In this document: piece after piece, positions 17,851-26,317 of the stretch
Layout of the letters: each line of letters starts with the position of its first letter
Numbering within the stretch: position 1 is the stretch's first letter
From: Streptomyces sp. TLI_105
GTDB lineage: Bacteria; Actinomycetota; Actinomycetes; Streptomycetales; Streptomycetaceae
Direction of reading: 5' to 3'
DNA: 64,000 bases
NCBI RefSeq assembly: GCF_900105415.1
Contig: NZ_FNSM01000001.1
Location: 8,316,001-8,380,000, forward strand
Position numbers and translations under genes: made by a program
Notes under the pieces: model-generated
Database searches by the model: none
The model's input: only the letters and a program-made list of their open reading frames with translations
What the model was told of the DNA's origin: nothing

Positions 17851-18909
17851 ATGAACGCACAACAGGGAAGCACGGCAGAGGAATCCATCGGGGAGATCGC
17901 CCGGCGACTCGTCGCGGCAGACACCGACGGCTGGACGCCGGAGGGTGTGAGGGCTGCGGCGGCCGAGCTGGGGTGGGCCTGGGGCGGCACGTCGGACGCT
18001 CCTGTGTTGATCACCGGTCGGTCCTCGGGCGATGCTCGCTTGCGCCCGGTCGGCGATTACGAGAAGCGTTACGTCGACGGCGAGTCGTACGTGGAGCTCG
18101 CGGTCCCCGTGGCGGTTCCCGCGCCGGACGCCGCGGCGCAGGCGGCGGCCTTCCGCGCCGCCAGGGAGGAAGTGACCGCCGCACTGGGCAAGCCGTCCAT
18201 CATGGGCTCGCACGGTGACATGGGCCCGTTCTACGACAGCGAGCCGCTCTGGGGCGCTCCCTTCCTGCGCTGGCGCGGCAGGCCGGACACCCTCGAACTG
18301 CGTGCCGGGAAGTCGGGGCCGGAGCTGGTCCTGCAGCCCACCGACCCCGCGGAGAACTGGTTCTGGCGCCAAGGCGTCGGCGAGGAGCACTCGATCAGCG
18401 GCTTCTTCGGGAGCAACCGTGATCAGGCGAACGCCGGCCTCGGTTTCCCGGGCGGGTGGACCGCCCGTAGCTGGGAGACCGTCACCCGGTCGCTGGGAGG
18501 GTTCCTGGGAGCGCTGCCCGCCGAGACCACGGCCCTGGGGGTCCGGATCGGGATGCCGTTCTACGGGCGCGACGGCCAGAGTGCGCCCCTTCTCTTCGAC
18601 GTGGTGTGCGGCGACCGGCTCTCGATCGCCTGCTTCGCCCCGGACGACGTCGATCCGGCCGCACTCGGCTGGGGCACGGTCGCCGAATTCCCGCACACGG
18701 CCTCGGTCTTCGGCGACGACGATCCTGTGTGGCGCGTGGACGCGGGCGGCCCCGGCGAGCCGAAGGGCCACGCACTCGCCGAGATGATCGTGGCCACGGC
18801 CAGGGCGGCGGGCGCGAGCGATCCCACCGACCTGATCATCGGCGGCGAGGCGGGGTACGTGGACGGCTACCACGTCACCTACTACGGGCTGGGCCTGCCG
18901 ACCGGCTGA
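17851..18909 (+). CDS. Conserved hypothetical protein
   Basis: 352 residues from the ATG at 17851; an in-frame ATG at 17833 is possible. It has no signal peptide or membrane helix and appears cytosolic. Segments such as TPEGVRAAAAELGWAWGG, RLRPVGDYEKRYVDGESYVE, FYDSEPLWGAPFLRWRG and YHVTYYGLGLPTG look well conserved, with normal codon use throughout. The similar weakly repeated halves suggest a duplicated domain. I recognise no enzymatic motif; homologues are known to me only as Streptomyces hypothetical proteins. A strong hairpin follows the stop. Confidence 0.8.
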   Translation: MNAQQGSTAEESIGEIARRLVAADTDGWTPEGVRAAAAELGWAWGGTSDAPVLITGRSSGDARLRPVGDYEKRYVDGESYVELAVPVAVPAPDAAAQAAAFRAAREEVTAALGKPSIMGSHGDMGPFYDSEPLWGAPFLRWRGRPDTLELRAGKSGPELVLQPTDPAENWFWRQGVGEEHSISGFFGSNRDQANAGLGFPGGWTARSWETVTRSLGGFLGALPAETTALGVRIGMPFYGRDGQSAPLLFDVVCGDRLSIACFAPDDVDPAALGWGTVAEFPHTASVFGDDDPVWRVDAGGPGEPKGHALAEMIVATARAAGASDPTDLIIGGEAGYVDGYHVTYYGLGLPTG

Positions 18910-18918
18910 CAGCCTCCC

Positions 18919-18948
18919 AGGCGCGCACCGCCGCGGCGGTGCGCGCCT
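18919..18948 (+). terminator. Perfect 13-bp hairpin
   Basis: aggcgcgcaccgc pairs with gcggtgcgcgcct across a 4-base loop (cgcg), ten bases after the stop of the 17851-18909 gene. Confidence 0.85.
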
Positions 18949-19837
18949 GTTCCTGGCGCTCGCCTGGATCGGGGCAGACCGGAAGAGCCGGTCGCCCGCA
19001 CCGCCCCTATGGGCCGGGCGGCGCTGGGAGGCCGACGCGCTGCTCCCCTCGTACACAGCTGCCGGCCTCGGGTCCGTACGCCTGGCGCCCTCCTCCGAGA
19101 GCTGTCGGACAGCCGTGTGTGCCGTCGCGCCGGGGTGGCGGGACCGTGGGGGAGCTGTTCGGCTCGCGCGGTCGGGTCGTGGTCGAGTCCGACCGGCCGG
19201 CGGGAGGCCACGGTCTGCGATTCCTCTCGCGGTGCCGACCGCACGGGCCGCGATTGATCTTGCCTCCGCGGGCGGGATCGGGCCCCTGCCGGGGGCGTGG
19301 GGCCGCGCGCCGGGCGGCTTCCTGGCTGAGTACGGCACGCGGTACGAGAAGCCGCTTCCGTCTTCCCTGGGCTGACGCCGCTTGGGGCGGCGTCACCGGA
19401 GGGCGGACGGCAGCTCTCGCAAAAGGGCGCCAAGCGTACGGGCCCCGAGGCGGAGGGCCTGGAGTTCGCCCTTTTCGTCCGGGCCGTGCCTGTGGTCCCC
19501 CCCCCCGGCAGCCCCCCGTACCGAAGAAGAGCGCCGAAGCCTCGCAGGCATGGGCCGGCTGTGCGGCGGGAGCGGCACCGCCGTTTCCTATGGGCGGAGC
19601 GGGAGAGCCGTAGGCATGGCAGACCGCGCGGGTGAGTGCCGCCAGCGCGGGCGCGTCGGTGGAGAGGTCCTCGGCCGGGGCGTCCCGAGACGTGGCGGGC
19701 TCTGGGGCGTTCGTGGTCGGCGGCTGCCCGGACCCCCGGTTCGCCCCCGCCGAACGGCACGACCCGGGCCGCGGGATCCTGCGCCTGTTCGTCGCGGAGC
19801 GGGCGGCGGCCCAGACCCTGCCGTCACGCCCTACCGA
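18949..19837. other. Long stretch without a supportable gene
   Basis: About 890 bases. Two short segments read like old coding sequence: a minus-strand GELQALRLGARTLGALLREL ending at 19393, and a plus-strand CPDPRFAPAERHDPGRGILR near 19730-19790. Neither has a start, a ribosome site or a confident family, so I annotate no gene. A run of ten C occurs near 19500. Confidence 0.4.
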
Positions 19838-20038
19838 TCAAGCACCCGTACCCTTCTGGTCGGGCGGGGTACCGCCCCCTTCGCCGCCGCCTCGGTCGCC
19901 CTTGTCGGTGCCGTGGGACGAGCCCGAGGACTTCTCCGCCCCTTCCTGCTTCTGCCGAGCCTTGAGGGCCGCGACGTCCTCCGGCGTGGCCGCCCCTCTT
20001 CCGCTGCGCCGCTGCTGAGGTTGCTGGGGTTTGCTCAT
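19838..20038 (-). CDS. Small hydrophilic conserved protein
   Basis: 66 residues from the ATG at 20038, with a strong ggaggag six bases upstream. The sequence is rich in Gln, Gly, Lys and Ser (SKPQQPQQRRSGRGAA, VAALKARQKQEG) and ends in a Gly-rich tail, so it is probably disordered. It has no Cys and no hydrophobic core. The strong ribosome site and typical codon use support a real gene. Its function is unknown; the nearby plasmid-stabilisation-like protein is similarly hydrophilic. Confidence 0.65.
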   Translation of the reverse strand: MSKPQQPQQRRSGRGAATPEDVAALKARQKQEGAEKSSGSSHGTDKGDRGGGEGGGTPPDQKGTGA

Positions 20039-20257
20039 CGTCTCCTCCTAGGCGACTGAAGAGATCCGGTTCATCTTCGCGTGTGACCTGCTTGCGCCTC
20101 TTTCAACCGTCCCGCCGCTGCTTGAGCGGCGGCGGGGCCGGCCCCTGGAATGGTGTCTACGCGCGCCACTGCGCGGAGGGCGACCGGGCTCACGCACGAA
20201 AAGCGGTTCTCGGGCCAGGCGGGACGGCCGGGAGGCCGTGCCGCGCCGTGCTCGTAC

Positions 20258-20584
20258 TCAGTGGCCGAGGGCGTTCTTGAGCTGCTGCTTCGTCATGGTG
20301 GAGCGGCCCTCGATGCCGCGCTTCTTCGCCTCCTGGTAGAGGTCGTCCTTGGTCCGCTCGGACGACCCGCCGCCGCTGGACCTCTCGCCACCGCGCTGCG
20401 AGGCGGACTTCCCCGAGGTCGAACTGCGGCTGGCCGACTTGCTTTCGCCCGACTGCGCCCGTTCCTTGTTCACGGTGCGTGAGGCCATCTCCTTGGCACG
20501 GCCCTCGGACATGCCCCCCTTCTCGCCGGACTCCTTGATGTGCTCGTACTGGCGCTCGCGCTTGGAGCTGCTTCCTCTGGGCAT
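20258..20584 (-). CDS. Plasmid-stabilisation-like protein (Rho N-terminal-like SAP fold)
   Basis: 108 residues from the ATG at 20584, preceded by aaggaag. The N-terminal part (RERQYEHIKESGEKGGMSEG and RAKEMASRTVNKERA) and the C-terminal KDDLYQEAKKRGIEGRSTMT plus KQQLKNALG define a small family annotated in Streptomyces as plasmid stabilisation proteins. The C-terminal segment resembles a SAP/Rho-N helix-extended-helix motif that binds nucleic acid. A Ser/Gly-rich linker lies between. A chromosomal copy does not imply plasmid origin. Confidence 0.85.
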   Translation of the reverse strand: MPRGSSSKRERQYEHIKESGEKGGMSEGRAKEMASRTVNKERAQSGESKSASRSSTSGKSASQRGGERSSGGGSSERTKDDLYQEAKKRGIEGRSTMTKQQLKNALGH

Positions 20585-20697
20585 GGGAACACTTCCTTCG
20601 TGAGGGATTCGGGGTTCCCGGCAATGCTGCGCGTACCCAGACCGCCACGCATTTCACGCACACCCATACGAGTGGGGTCGAACCCAACGCGACCGGC

Positions 20698-20961
20698 ATG
20701 CTCTCCGACACGGTGGCGGTCGAGGCCACGGAACCCGACGCGGTGCCAGGGAGTGACACCGGCAGCGTGACCCCCACCGTGAACAACGCACAGGGCTGCA
20801 CGATCCTCGGAACCAGCGGCGCGAACGGCCTCGTCGGGACGTCCGGCAACGATGTGATCTGCTCCTTCGGTGGCGACGACACGATCAGCGGCGGCGCCCG
20901 GATCTCGTCCCGGAACAGGCGCTCCGCGCGAAGGCGCGGAGCGGCGGGGGCCGTCCGGTGA
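20698..20961 (+). pseudogene. Truncated RTX/hemolysin-type calcium-binding repeat protein
   Basis: Residues 23-66 of the frame read CTILGTSGANGLVGTSGNDV and ICSFGGDDTISGG, the nonapeptide G(G/T)xGxDx repeat of calcium-binding beta-rolls together with the NCTI.GT.GND lead-in typical of Streptomyces members. Only about two repeats remain; the frame then runs into Arg-rich sequence. The N-terminal part has no signal peptide. This is a fragment of a secreted protein gene. Confidence 0.6.
20921..20942 (+). terminator. Short GC hairpin
   Basis: gctccgcgc pairs with gcgcggagc across a gaag tetraloop, just after the truncated RTX-like segment. Confidence 0.5.
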
Positions 20962-21163
20962 TCCGAGGCGGGGGAAGAGCTGCCGCGCCCCTCCTCTCCG
21001 CTGTCGTGCCGGGGGAGCGGACCGCCAGTCGTAGAGGACTTCTCCAGAAGATGTGGAGGAGTCCGGGTGGTCGCGTGACTTTTCCGTCGGGGATTCGCCG
21101 CCCGCAGATCACCGAACACGTATACGCACCTGTCGAACTCGCCGGTAACCCGCCTCTGAACTG

Positions 21164-21179
21164 GGCGAACGCGTTCACA
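21164..21179 (+). promoter_or_regulatory. Candidate Rex operator upstream of the flavohemoprotein
   Basis: ggcgaacgcgttcaca matches the published Streptomyces Rex (redox-sensing NADH/NAD+ repressor) site TGTGAACGCGTTCACA at 14 of 16 positions. Its central gaacgcgttc is a perfect palindrome. It lies 107 bases before the start codon of the flavohemoprotein gene, within non-coding sequence. Rex represses respiratory genes until oxygen limitation, which suits a globin reductase. Confidence 0.6.
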
Positions 21180-21286
21180 GGGTGCTCCATCGCGAGTATC
21201 CCGCTCATTCAGACGGCCGATGTATGGTCGGGCCGCCCTCGTACGGGTGGGCGTGAGGGCGAGGCAATTCGAGGCGAGGCACACCG

Positions 21287-22639
21287 ATGGCAACTCCGAC
21301 CACTCCGTCGTCCGACGGAGCAGGCGAAGGCGGGGGTTGGTTCACACGAAAACCGACTCAGGCACCTGACGCGGTCTCTGCACCCAAGGCGCCCCCCGCA
21401 TCTCACGCGCCCTCTCCGCCTTACACATCCCAGGTGCCCCAGGCACCTCACGGCTCCCGCACGGCCCAGGGATTCCACACGCCGGCCGGCCCGGCCGAGA
21501 CCGGGCCGTCGGACGAGTCGGACGCGGCCCTCCTGCGCCGCACCATGGCCGAGATCGAGCCGATCGCCGACCAGGTCACCTCGTACTTCTACGCCCTGCT
21601 CTTCCTCCGCCACCCCGACCTGCGGGAGCTCTTCCCCGCGGCGATGAACACCCAGCGGGACCGCCTCTTCAAGGCACTGCTCACCGCCGCCACCCACGCG
21701 GACGATCCCGCCACCCTGACCACGTACCTCACCCACCTCGGCCGCGGGCACCGGAAGTACGGCACCCGCCCCGAGCACTACCCGGCCGTCGGCGAGGCCC
21801 TGATCGGCGCCCTCACCCGTTACGCCTCCGCCGTCTGGGGCCCGAGGACCGAGGCCGCGTGGGTGGCCGCCTACACCACGATCTCGCAGATCATGATCGA
21901 CGCGGCGACCGAGGACGAACTCCGTTCGCCCGCCTGGTGGCAGGCGGAGGTGGTCGCCCACGAGATGCGGACCCCGGACATCGCGGTCGTCACGGTCCGG
22001 CCCGACCAGCCGTACCCCTTCCTCGCCGGGCAGTACACCGCCCTGGAGACCCCGTGGTGGCCGCGCGTCTGGCGGCACTACTCCTTCGCCTCCGCGCCCC
22101 GCTCCGACGGGCTGCTCTCCTTCCACGTCAAGGCCGTCCCGGCGGGCTGGGTCTCCACCGCCCTCGTGCACCGCGCCCGTCCCGGCGACGTCATCCGGCT
22201 CGGTCCCCCCGCCGGCTCCATGACCGTGGACCACACCACCGACAACGGGCTGCTGTGCCTCGGCGGCGGCACCGGCATCGCACCCATCAAGGCCCTCGTG
22301 GAGGACGTCGCCCGGCACGGCCGGCGCCGCACCGTCGACGTCTTCTACGGCGCCCGCGGGAACCACGGCCTGTACGACATCGAGACGATGCTCCGGCTCC
22401 GGCAGACGCACCCCTGGCTCTCGGTCCGCCCCGTCCTGGACGACGGCCCCGGCGGCCTGCCCTCCGGCGGACTGCCCGACGCCATCCGCGAGCACGGCCC
22501 GTGGTACACCCACGACGCTTACCTGTCCGGCCCGCCCGGAATGATCCGCCGCGGTGTCGAGGCCCTGATGGGCGTCGGCATCCCCACCCACCGCATACGA
22601 CACGACTCCCTAGAGGAACTGGCCGGGGCAACGACGTGA
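21287..22639 (+). CDS. Flavohemoprotein (globin-FAD/NAD reductase fusion)
   Basis: 450 residues from the ATG at 21287. Residues 1-75 are a Pro/Ser/Ala-rich extension not seen in E. coli Hmp. Residues 78-210 are a globin: SYFYALLF holds the distal B10 tyrosine (Tyr102) and GRGHRKYG the proximal haem histidine (His155). Residues 220-320 bind FAD (RHYSFAS) and 325-440 bind NAD(P)H (LGGGTGIAP, SGPPGMI). The expected reaction is NO dioxygenation to nitrate or oxygen reduction in the cytoplasm. The stop overlaps the next start (GTGA), indicating an operon with the PNPOx-family gene. Confidence 0.93.
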   Translation: MATPTTPSSDGAGEGGGWFTRKPTQAPDAVSAPKAPPASHAPSPPYTSQVPQAPHGSRTAQGFHTPAGPAETGPSDESDAALLRRTMAEIEPIADQVTSYFYALLFLRHPDLRELFPAAMNTQRDRLFKALLTAATHADDPATLTTYLTHLGRGHRKYGTRPEHYPAVGEALIGALTRYASAVWGPRTEAAWVAAYTTISQIMIDAATEDELRSPAWWQAEVVAHEMRTPDIAVVTVRPDQPYPFLAGQYTALETPWWPRVWRHYSFASAPRSDGLLSFHVKAVPAGWVSTALVHRARPGDVIRLGPPAGSMTVDHTTDNGLLCLGGGTGIAPIKALVEDVARHGRRRTVDVFYGARGNHGLYDIETMLRLRQTHPWLSVRPVLDDGPGGLPSGGLPDAIREHGPWYTHDAYLSGPPGMIRRGVEALMGVGIPTHRIRHDSLEELAGATT

Positions 22640-23454
22640 GCACTTTCCAGCAGGACCCGAGCACCTTCGAGCAGACCGGGCGGCGGACGGCACCCCTGCG
22701 CACCACCCGCCCGGGCAGCGACGGCGAACACCTCGTCCAGTGGCGCCTGGGCACCACCGAACGCGCCGACCGGTTCTACGCCGAACAGGTCCTCGACCGG
22801 CTGAACCCCCGGATGCGCGAGTTCACGGCACGCCAGGAGATGTTCTTCCTGGCCACCGCCGACCGCCACGGAGCCTGCGACAGCACCTTCCGAGCCGGCC
22901 CGCCCGGCTTCCTCCACGTCCTCGACGACACGACGCTCGCCTACCCCGAGTACCGGGGCAACGGCGTCCACGCCAGCCTCGGCAACATCGAGGAGAACCC
23001 GCACGTCGGCGTCTTGATGGTGGACTTCCTCCGCGACCGCATCGGCCTCCACGTCAACGGCCGGGCCAGGGTCGTCGCCGACGACGAGATGCGCCGAGCC
23101 CACCCCGACGCCGGACTCACCGTCGACCCGGTGCCCGGCCGACGGGCCCTGGTGTGGGTCGAGATCGCCGTCGACGAGGCGTACATCCACTGCGCCAAGC
23201 ACATTCCCCACCTCCAGAAGGTCCCCGCCCGCGGCAGCGGCCGGTCCTGGGGCACGGACGACGCCAAGCGCAAGGGCGGCGACTTCTTCGGCGCGGCCGT
23301 CGACGCCCCGGAGCGCGGCCCGTTCGTGCCGCCGCCCCGCGCCGACCCGGCGACCTGGCGCGCGGCGGCCGAGACGGTGCTGGCGAAGGCAGATTCCGCG
23401 GCGGGGGGACGGGAGTTCAGCGGCTGGTTCAGTCGCGGTACCAGCTTGCGCTGA
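22636..23454 (+). CDS. Pyridoxamine 5'-phosphate oxidase-family FMN protein
   Basis: 272 residues from a GTG at 22636 that overlaps the flavohemoprotein stop. The split-barrel FMN-binding fold is indicated by FYAEQVLDRLNPRMREFTA, MFFLATADRHGACDSTFRAG, LAYPEYRGNGVHASLGNIEE and VGVLMVDFLRDRIGLHVNGR. The tail (CAKHIPHLQK and RSWGTDDAKRKGGDFFGA) is typical of the class found beside globins or FAD reductases. It probably receives or passes electrons together with its partner; the substrate is unknown. A hairpin 157 bases downstream ends the transcript. Confidence 0.88.
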   Translation: MSTFQQDPSTFEQTGRRTAPLRTTRPGSDGEHLVQWRLGTTERADRFYAEQVLDRLNPRMREFTARQEMFFLATADRHGACDSTFRAGPPGFLHVLDDTTLAYPEYRGNGVHASLGNIEENPHVGVLMVDFLRDRIGLHVNGRARVVADDEMRRAHPDAGLTVDPVPGRRALVWVEIAVDEAYIHCAKHIPHLQKVPARGSGRSWGTDDAKRKGGDFFGAAVDAPERGPFVPPPRADPATWRAAAETVLAKADSAAGGREFSGWFSRGTSLR

Positions 23455-23610
23455 GCCGCTCGGGCGAAGGCGGCAGAACCCCCGCGTGACGCGCAGGACG
23501 CAGTTTCCGAGGGAGTGCGGGCACTGTCGCGCCGTCCGGGGCCGGAGCATCCCGACCGTGGAGACGCCGAGCCTCCCGGTCTCGCCGTAGCACCGATCCG
23601 CACCGAGAAC

Positions 23611-23645
23611 GGGAAGGCCCGCGACGCCTCGCGCCGGGCCTTCCC
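23611..23645 (+). terminator. 11-bp hairpin between convergent genes
   Basis: gggaaggcccg pairs with cgggccttccc across a 13-base loop, between the PNPOx gene and the convergent DUF7674 gene. It can serve both strands. Confidence 0.75.
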
Positions 23646-23658
23646 CCTGTCGTCAGGA

Positions 23659-24026
23659 TCATCCGCCAGGCCGCAGCTCCTTGAACTTCCGGGCCATGGC
23701 AGGCCCCAGGTGCCCGACCAGCTCGTGTCCGGGCTCACTCGGGAACGGCAGATAGTGCAGGAACGAGGTGGTGATGACCTCGGTCACCTCGGGAACCCCC
23801 CTGCGCAGCTGCTCCTCCAGGAAGTCGAGAACGGCACGCCAGTCCAAGAGGTGGCATCGGGCCGCTGTCCGACGAAAGACCTCACGACGTCCTGGGTGAC
23901 GTCCCAGAAGAACACGTGGGGCAGTACGCCGTCCATGTTGTCCACATGGGCGTCGTACGCGTCCTCGAAGACCGGGAACCTGGCCACCAGGTCCTCCACC
24001 AACCGCACATCGCCGCTCACGGGCAC
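23659..24026 (-). pseudogene. DUF7674-like protein, frameshifted
   Basis: A GTG at 24026 opens DVRLVEDLVARFPVFEDAYD and GVLPHVFFWDVTQDVVRSFV; near 23850 the frame shifts by one and continues as DWRAVLDFLEEQLRRGVPEV and ITTSFLHYLPFPSEPGHELV to a TGA at 23659. The joined sequence of about 120 residues matches the DUF7674 pattern (N-terminal LPHLF..DV, C-terminal FLE.LP.PGE). Its start overlaps the stop of the small frame belonging to the RHS gene tail, an arrangement expected of a toxin-immunity pair. A sequencing error could also explain the single frameshift. Confidence 0.65.
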
Positions 24027-24250
24027 GTTCCCAGTCCCTTGTAGTCGCCCAGTCCGGTGTACTTCCCGGCATGGGCGTCGTCGAGGGCCTCGATGAGGCT
24101 CGTCGCGACCTCGATGTCGCGTGCTGTCCGCACCACGGTCTGCGTCTTCCCGCCCTTCGGTTTGTACGTGTCCACGGTCAGGAACTTTACGAGCGCACCG
24201 CGGAGCTGCGCAGCGTCGTACCGGGCCGCAGGTCCTCCGCCGGCAGCCAC
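24017..24250 (-). other. Out-of-frame tail of the RHS gene or small accessory ORF
   Basis: The minus-strand frame ending at 24017 encodes ALVKFLTVDTYKPKGGKTQT, RDIEVATSLIEALDDAHAGK and YTGLGDYKGLG. It begins inside the last codons of the Hint-domain frame but two bases out of phase. It could be the original C-terminal toxin tip of the RHS protein displaced by a frameshift, or a separate 50-residue protein starting at the GTG of VDTYKPKGG. No fold is recognised. Its stop overlaps the DUF7674 start. Confidence 0.4.
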
Positions 24251-24345
24251 TCGTGGCCGGAGACGGACCAGAAAGGGTGCTCCGCCGTGGCGGTCAGGTT
24301 TCGTGGGCCCTCAGGTGTGTCCACCGTGGGAGTGACGAACTCCTT

Positions 24346-24369
24346 GTCGCTGTCGCTGTCGCTGTCGCT
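24346..24369 (+). repeat. Hexanucleotide repeat (gtcgct) x4 in the Hint domain
   Basis: Four perfect gtcgct copies encode alternating Ser-Asp on the minus strand inside the Hint-domain region. As units of six, copy-number change keeps the frame. Confidence 0.85.
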
Positions 24370-25890
24370 GGCGGTGACGATGAGCCGTGTGACGGTTCTC
24401 GGACCGGTCTGTCCGGTCTCCGGATCGGTGGCCGTGACCTCGTCGCCCGGCCTGATGTCCTCGATGGATCTGTGGGAGCCATCGGCCATCAGGACCTGGG
24501 TGCCGGCGAGGAAGCACTTGCAACCGGGCTTGCCGCCGGGCTTTCCGACGTTGGCACCCTTGCCGAGGCCGCGACTGCCCCTGCCCGTCTCCATGGTCAG
24601 GACGATGTCGAGACCTGCGTTCTCGCAGACCGGGCAGCGGTTGGGCGGGTCGATGCTGTCGATCTGGGCCCATAACCCGTAGAAGTCGCGGAGCTCGACA
24701 CACCCCTTGAGGGTGATGTCCAGCGCGCACTGGTCCCGGAAGTACAGCTCGACTTTGAGCTCGTAGCTCGGCAGCGGGTTGAACGTGCCGGTGTGCTGCA
24801 TCCGTTCGACCGTCGGGTAGTCCCGCCGGTAGAGCTGGACCAGGTTCTTCGGCGGCAGCGGGGCCACCCCGTCGCCCAGGTCGTAGACGACCCCGAGGTC
24901 ACCGCCGCCCGGAGCGCCCTCGGAGTCGAAGTTGCCGCCCTGGCCCGTGGACGGGCCGTGCGGGAGGCCGTCGGCACTGCAGAACGGCGGGCACTGCTTG
25001 GTGTCCGCGTCCGCCGTCGGGTCGTGGTTCCACACCGAACCGGGGTTGTGCGCACTGCACCCGTCGCAGAAGAGGCCCGACGGGGCGGCGAGGTCGACCG
25101 GGTCGTTGTTGCTGTACGCGTACGCGTTCCACTGCTGCGGGTTGTCCGGCGCCAGGACCGGATCCGGGGCGACGAACCGGCCGGTGGACGGCTCGTACTG
25201 GCGCGCCCCCAGGTTGGTCAGCCCGGTGCTCCCGTCCAGCGTGCCGCCCACGAAGCCCTTGTCGCCGCCCCGCACACCGGGCGCCGGCTGTGGGCCGCGC
25301 GGATTGCCGAACGGGTCCGAGGCCCGGCGCGAAACGTTGCTGTCCGCGTCGAGCGTCAGCACCCCGGTGCCGTGGTGATCGGCCGGCTGGACCGTCAGCG
25401 CACCCGTCCCGATCCGGACCATCGTCAGGCCGCCCGGGATCGGGTAGTACCGAGTGCCCGTGAGCGCTCTCGACGCGGTGTCGTACGTGAGCTCGTCCGC
25501 GCCGAGGTCGATCGTCGTGCGCCCGGGGTTGTGGCGGATCAGCTGCGCGCCGTCGGCGTCGTACACGTACGACGCCGCCTGGTTGGTGGCCGTCCACAGG
25601 CACTTGGCGAACACCTTCAGCAGTGAGCCGCCGAGTGCGAAGTGCTGGCCGCCCCCGCCGTTGCAGGTGTAGATCTGCAACGGCGTGCCGCGCGCGGAGT
25701 TCCCGCCCTGTACGTCCAGGCACGTGCCGCCGATGCCGGTGACGGCGATCGCCTGGGTGAGGGTGTCGAGGCGGTTCTCGGCGTCTCAGGACAGCGCCGT
25801 CGTACCCGTCTTCGACGTGTACATGTTGGTTGTGTTGCCGACCGCGTCGAAGCGGTTGCTGCCGGAGACCGTGGTCGAGGTGCCGACCTT

Positions 25891-25923
25891 GGTGCTGGTG
25901 CTGGTGCTGGTGCTGGTGCTGGT
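25891..25923 (+). repeat. Hexanucleotide repeat (ggtgct) x5.5 in the RHS gene
   Basis: Five perfect ggtgct copies plus ggt, encoding alternating Thr-Ser on the minus strand between two YD-type repeats. It is likely prone to replication slippage. Confidence 0.85.
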
Positions 25924-26317
25924 CAGGGCGTGCGGACCGCCGTTGCCGCCCCCGGTGTTCAACGTGCCTGCGGCCGGGAAGGTCTGCGTGGTGACGCGGT
26001 CCTTCGTGGTGTCGCCGGCCGGGTCGTGCTGGACGAGCTGCTTGCGGTTGCCCGTCACGTCGTAGACGTAGTCCTGCCAGTACGGGTTGCCGCCCCGCCC
26101 ACCGTGGCCGCCGTGGCCGCCGTGGGCGGGGCGGCGGTGCGCCGGCCCTGGTCGGCCGTCTGGTGCCGGGTCGGGTCGGGTCCGGCACGGTGAGGCCGCC
26201 GGTGTCGGTCCACGCCGTGGTGAGCCGGCCCAGGCTGTCGTACGCGAAGCACTGCCGGTCCACCGCCGTCGGATCGTTGTCCGGGGTGGTGGCCGGCCGG
26301 AGGGGCAGGGACTTGCA

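Larger units (their letters stand above)
24187..26305 (-). pseudogene. RHS/YD-repeat polymorphic toxin with ricin-lectin insert and Hint domain, inactivated
   Basis: From about 26305 the frame reads RQCFAYDSLGRLTTAWTDTG. It shifts near 26150 to NPYWQDYVYDVTGNRKQLVQ and SGSNRFDAVGNTTN, meets a TGA at 25786-25788, and continues in the same frame as DAENRLDTLTQAIAVTGIGG. A ricin-B-like block (TCLDVQGGNSARGTPLQIYT) is followed by the RHS core end (GARQYEPSTGRFVAPDPVLA, WNAYAYSNNDPVDLA) and a Hint/intein-like domain (CKCFLAGTQVLMADGSHRSI, TATAEHPFWSV). The N-terminal majority of a normal RHS protein is missing. The TGA stands where RHS proteins have Trp-Asp-Ala-Glu-Asn-Arg-Leu, so it is a nonsense mutation. 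Confidence 0.85.

Noticed and set aside
19690..19800. Second HATPase-like remnant (CPDPRFAPAERHDPGRGILR)
   Set aside because: Only one short block resembles the family; no N-box or start is present, so it is not annotated.
20258..20584. Evidence of an integrated plasmid
   Set aside because: The plasmid-stabilisation name of this family is historical; no replication, transfer or integrase gene or attachment repeat is seen nearby.
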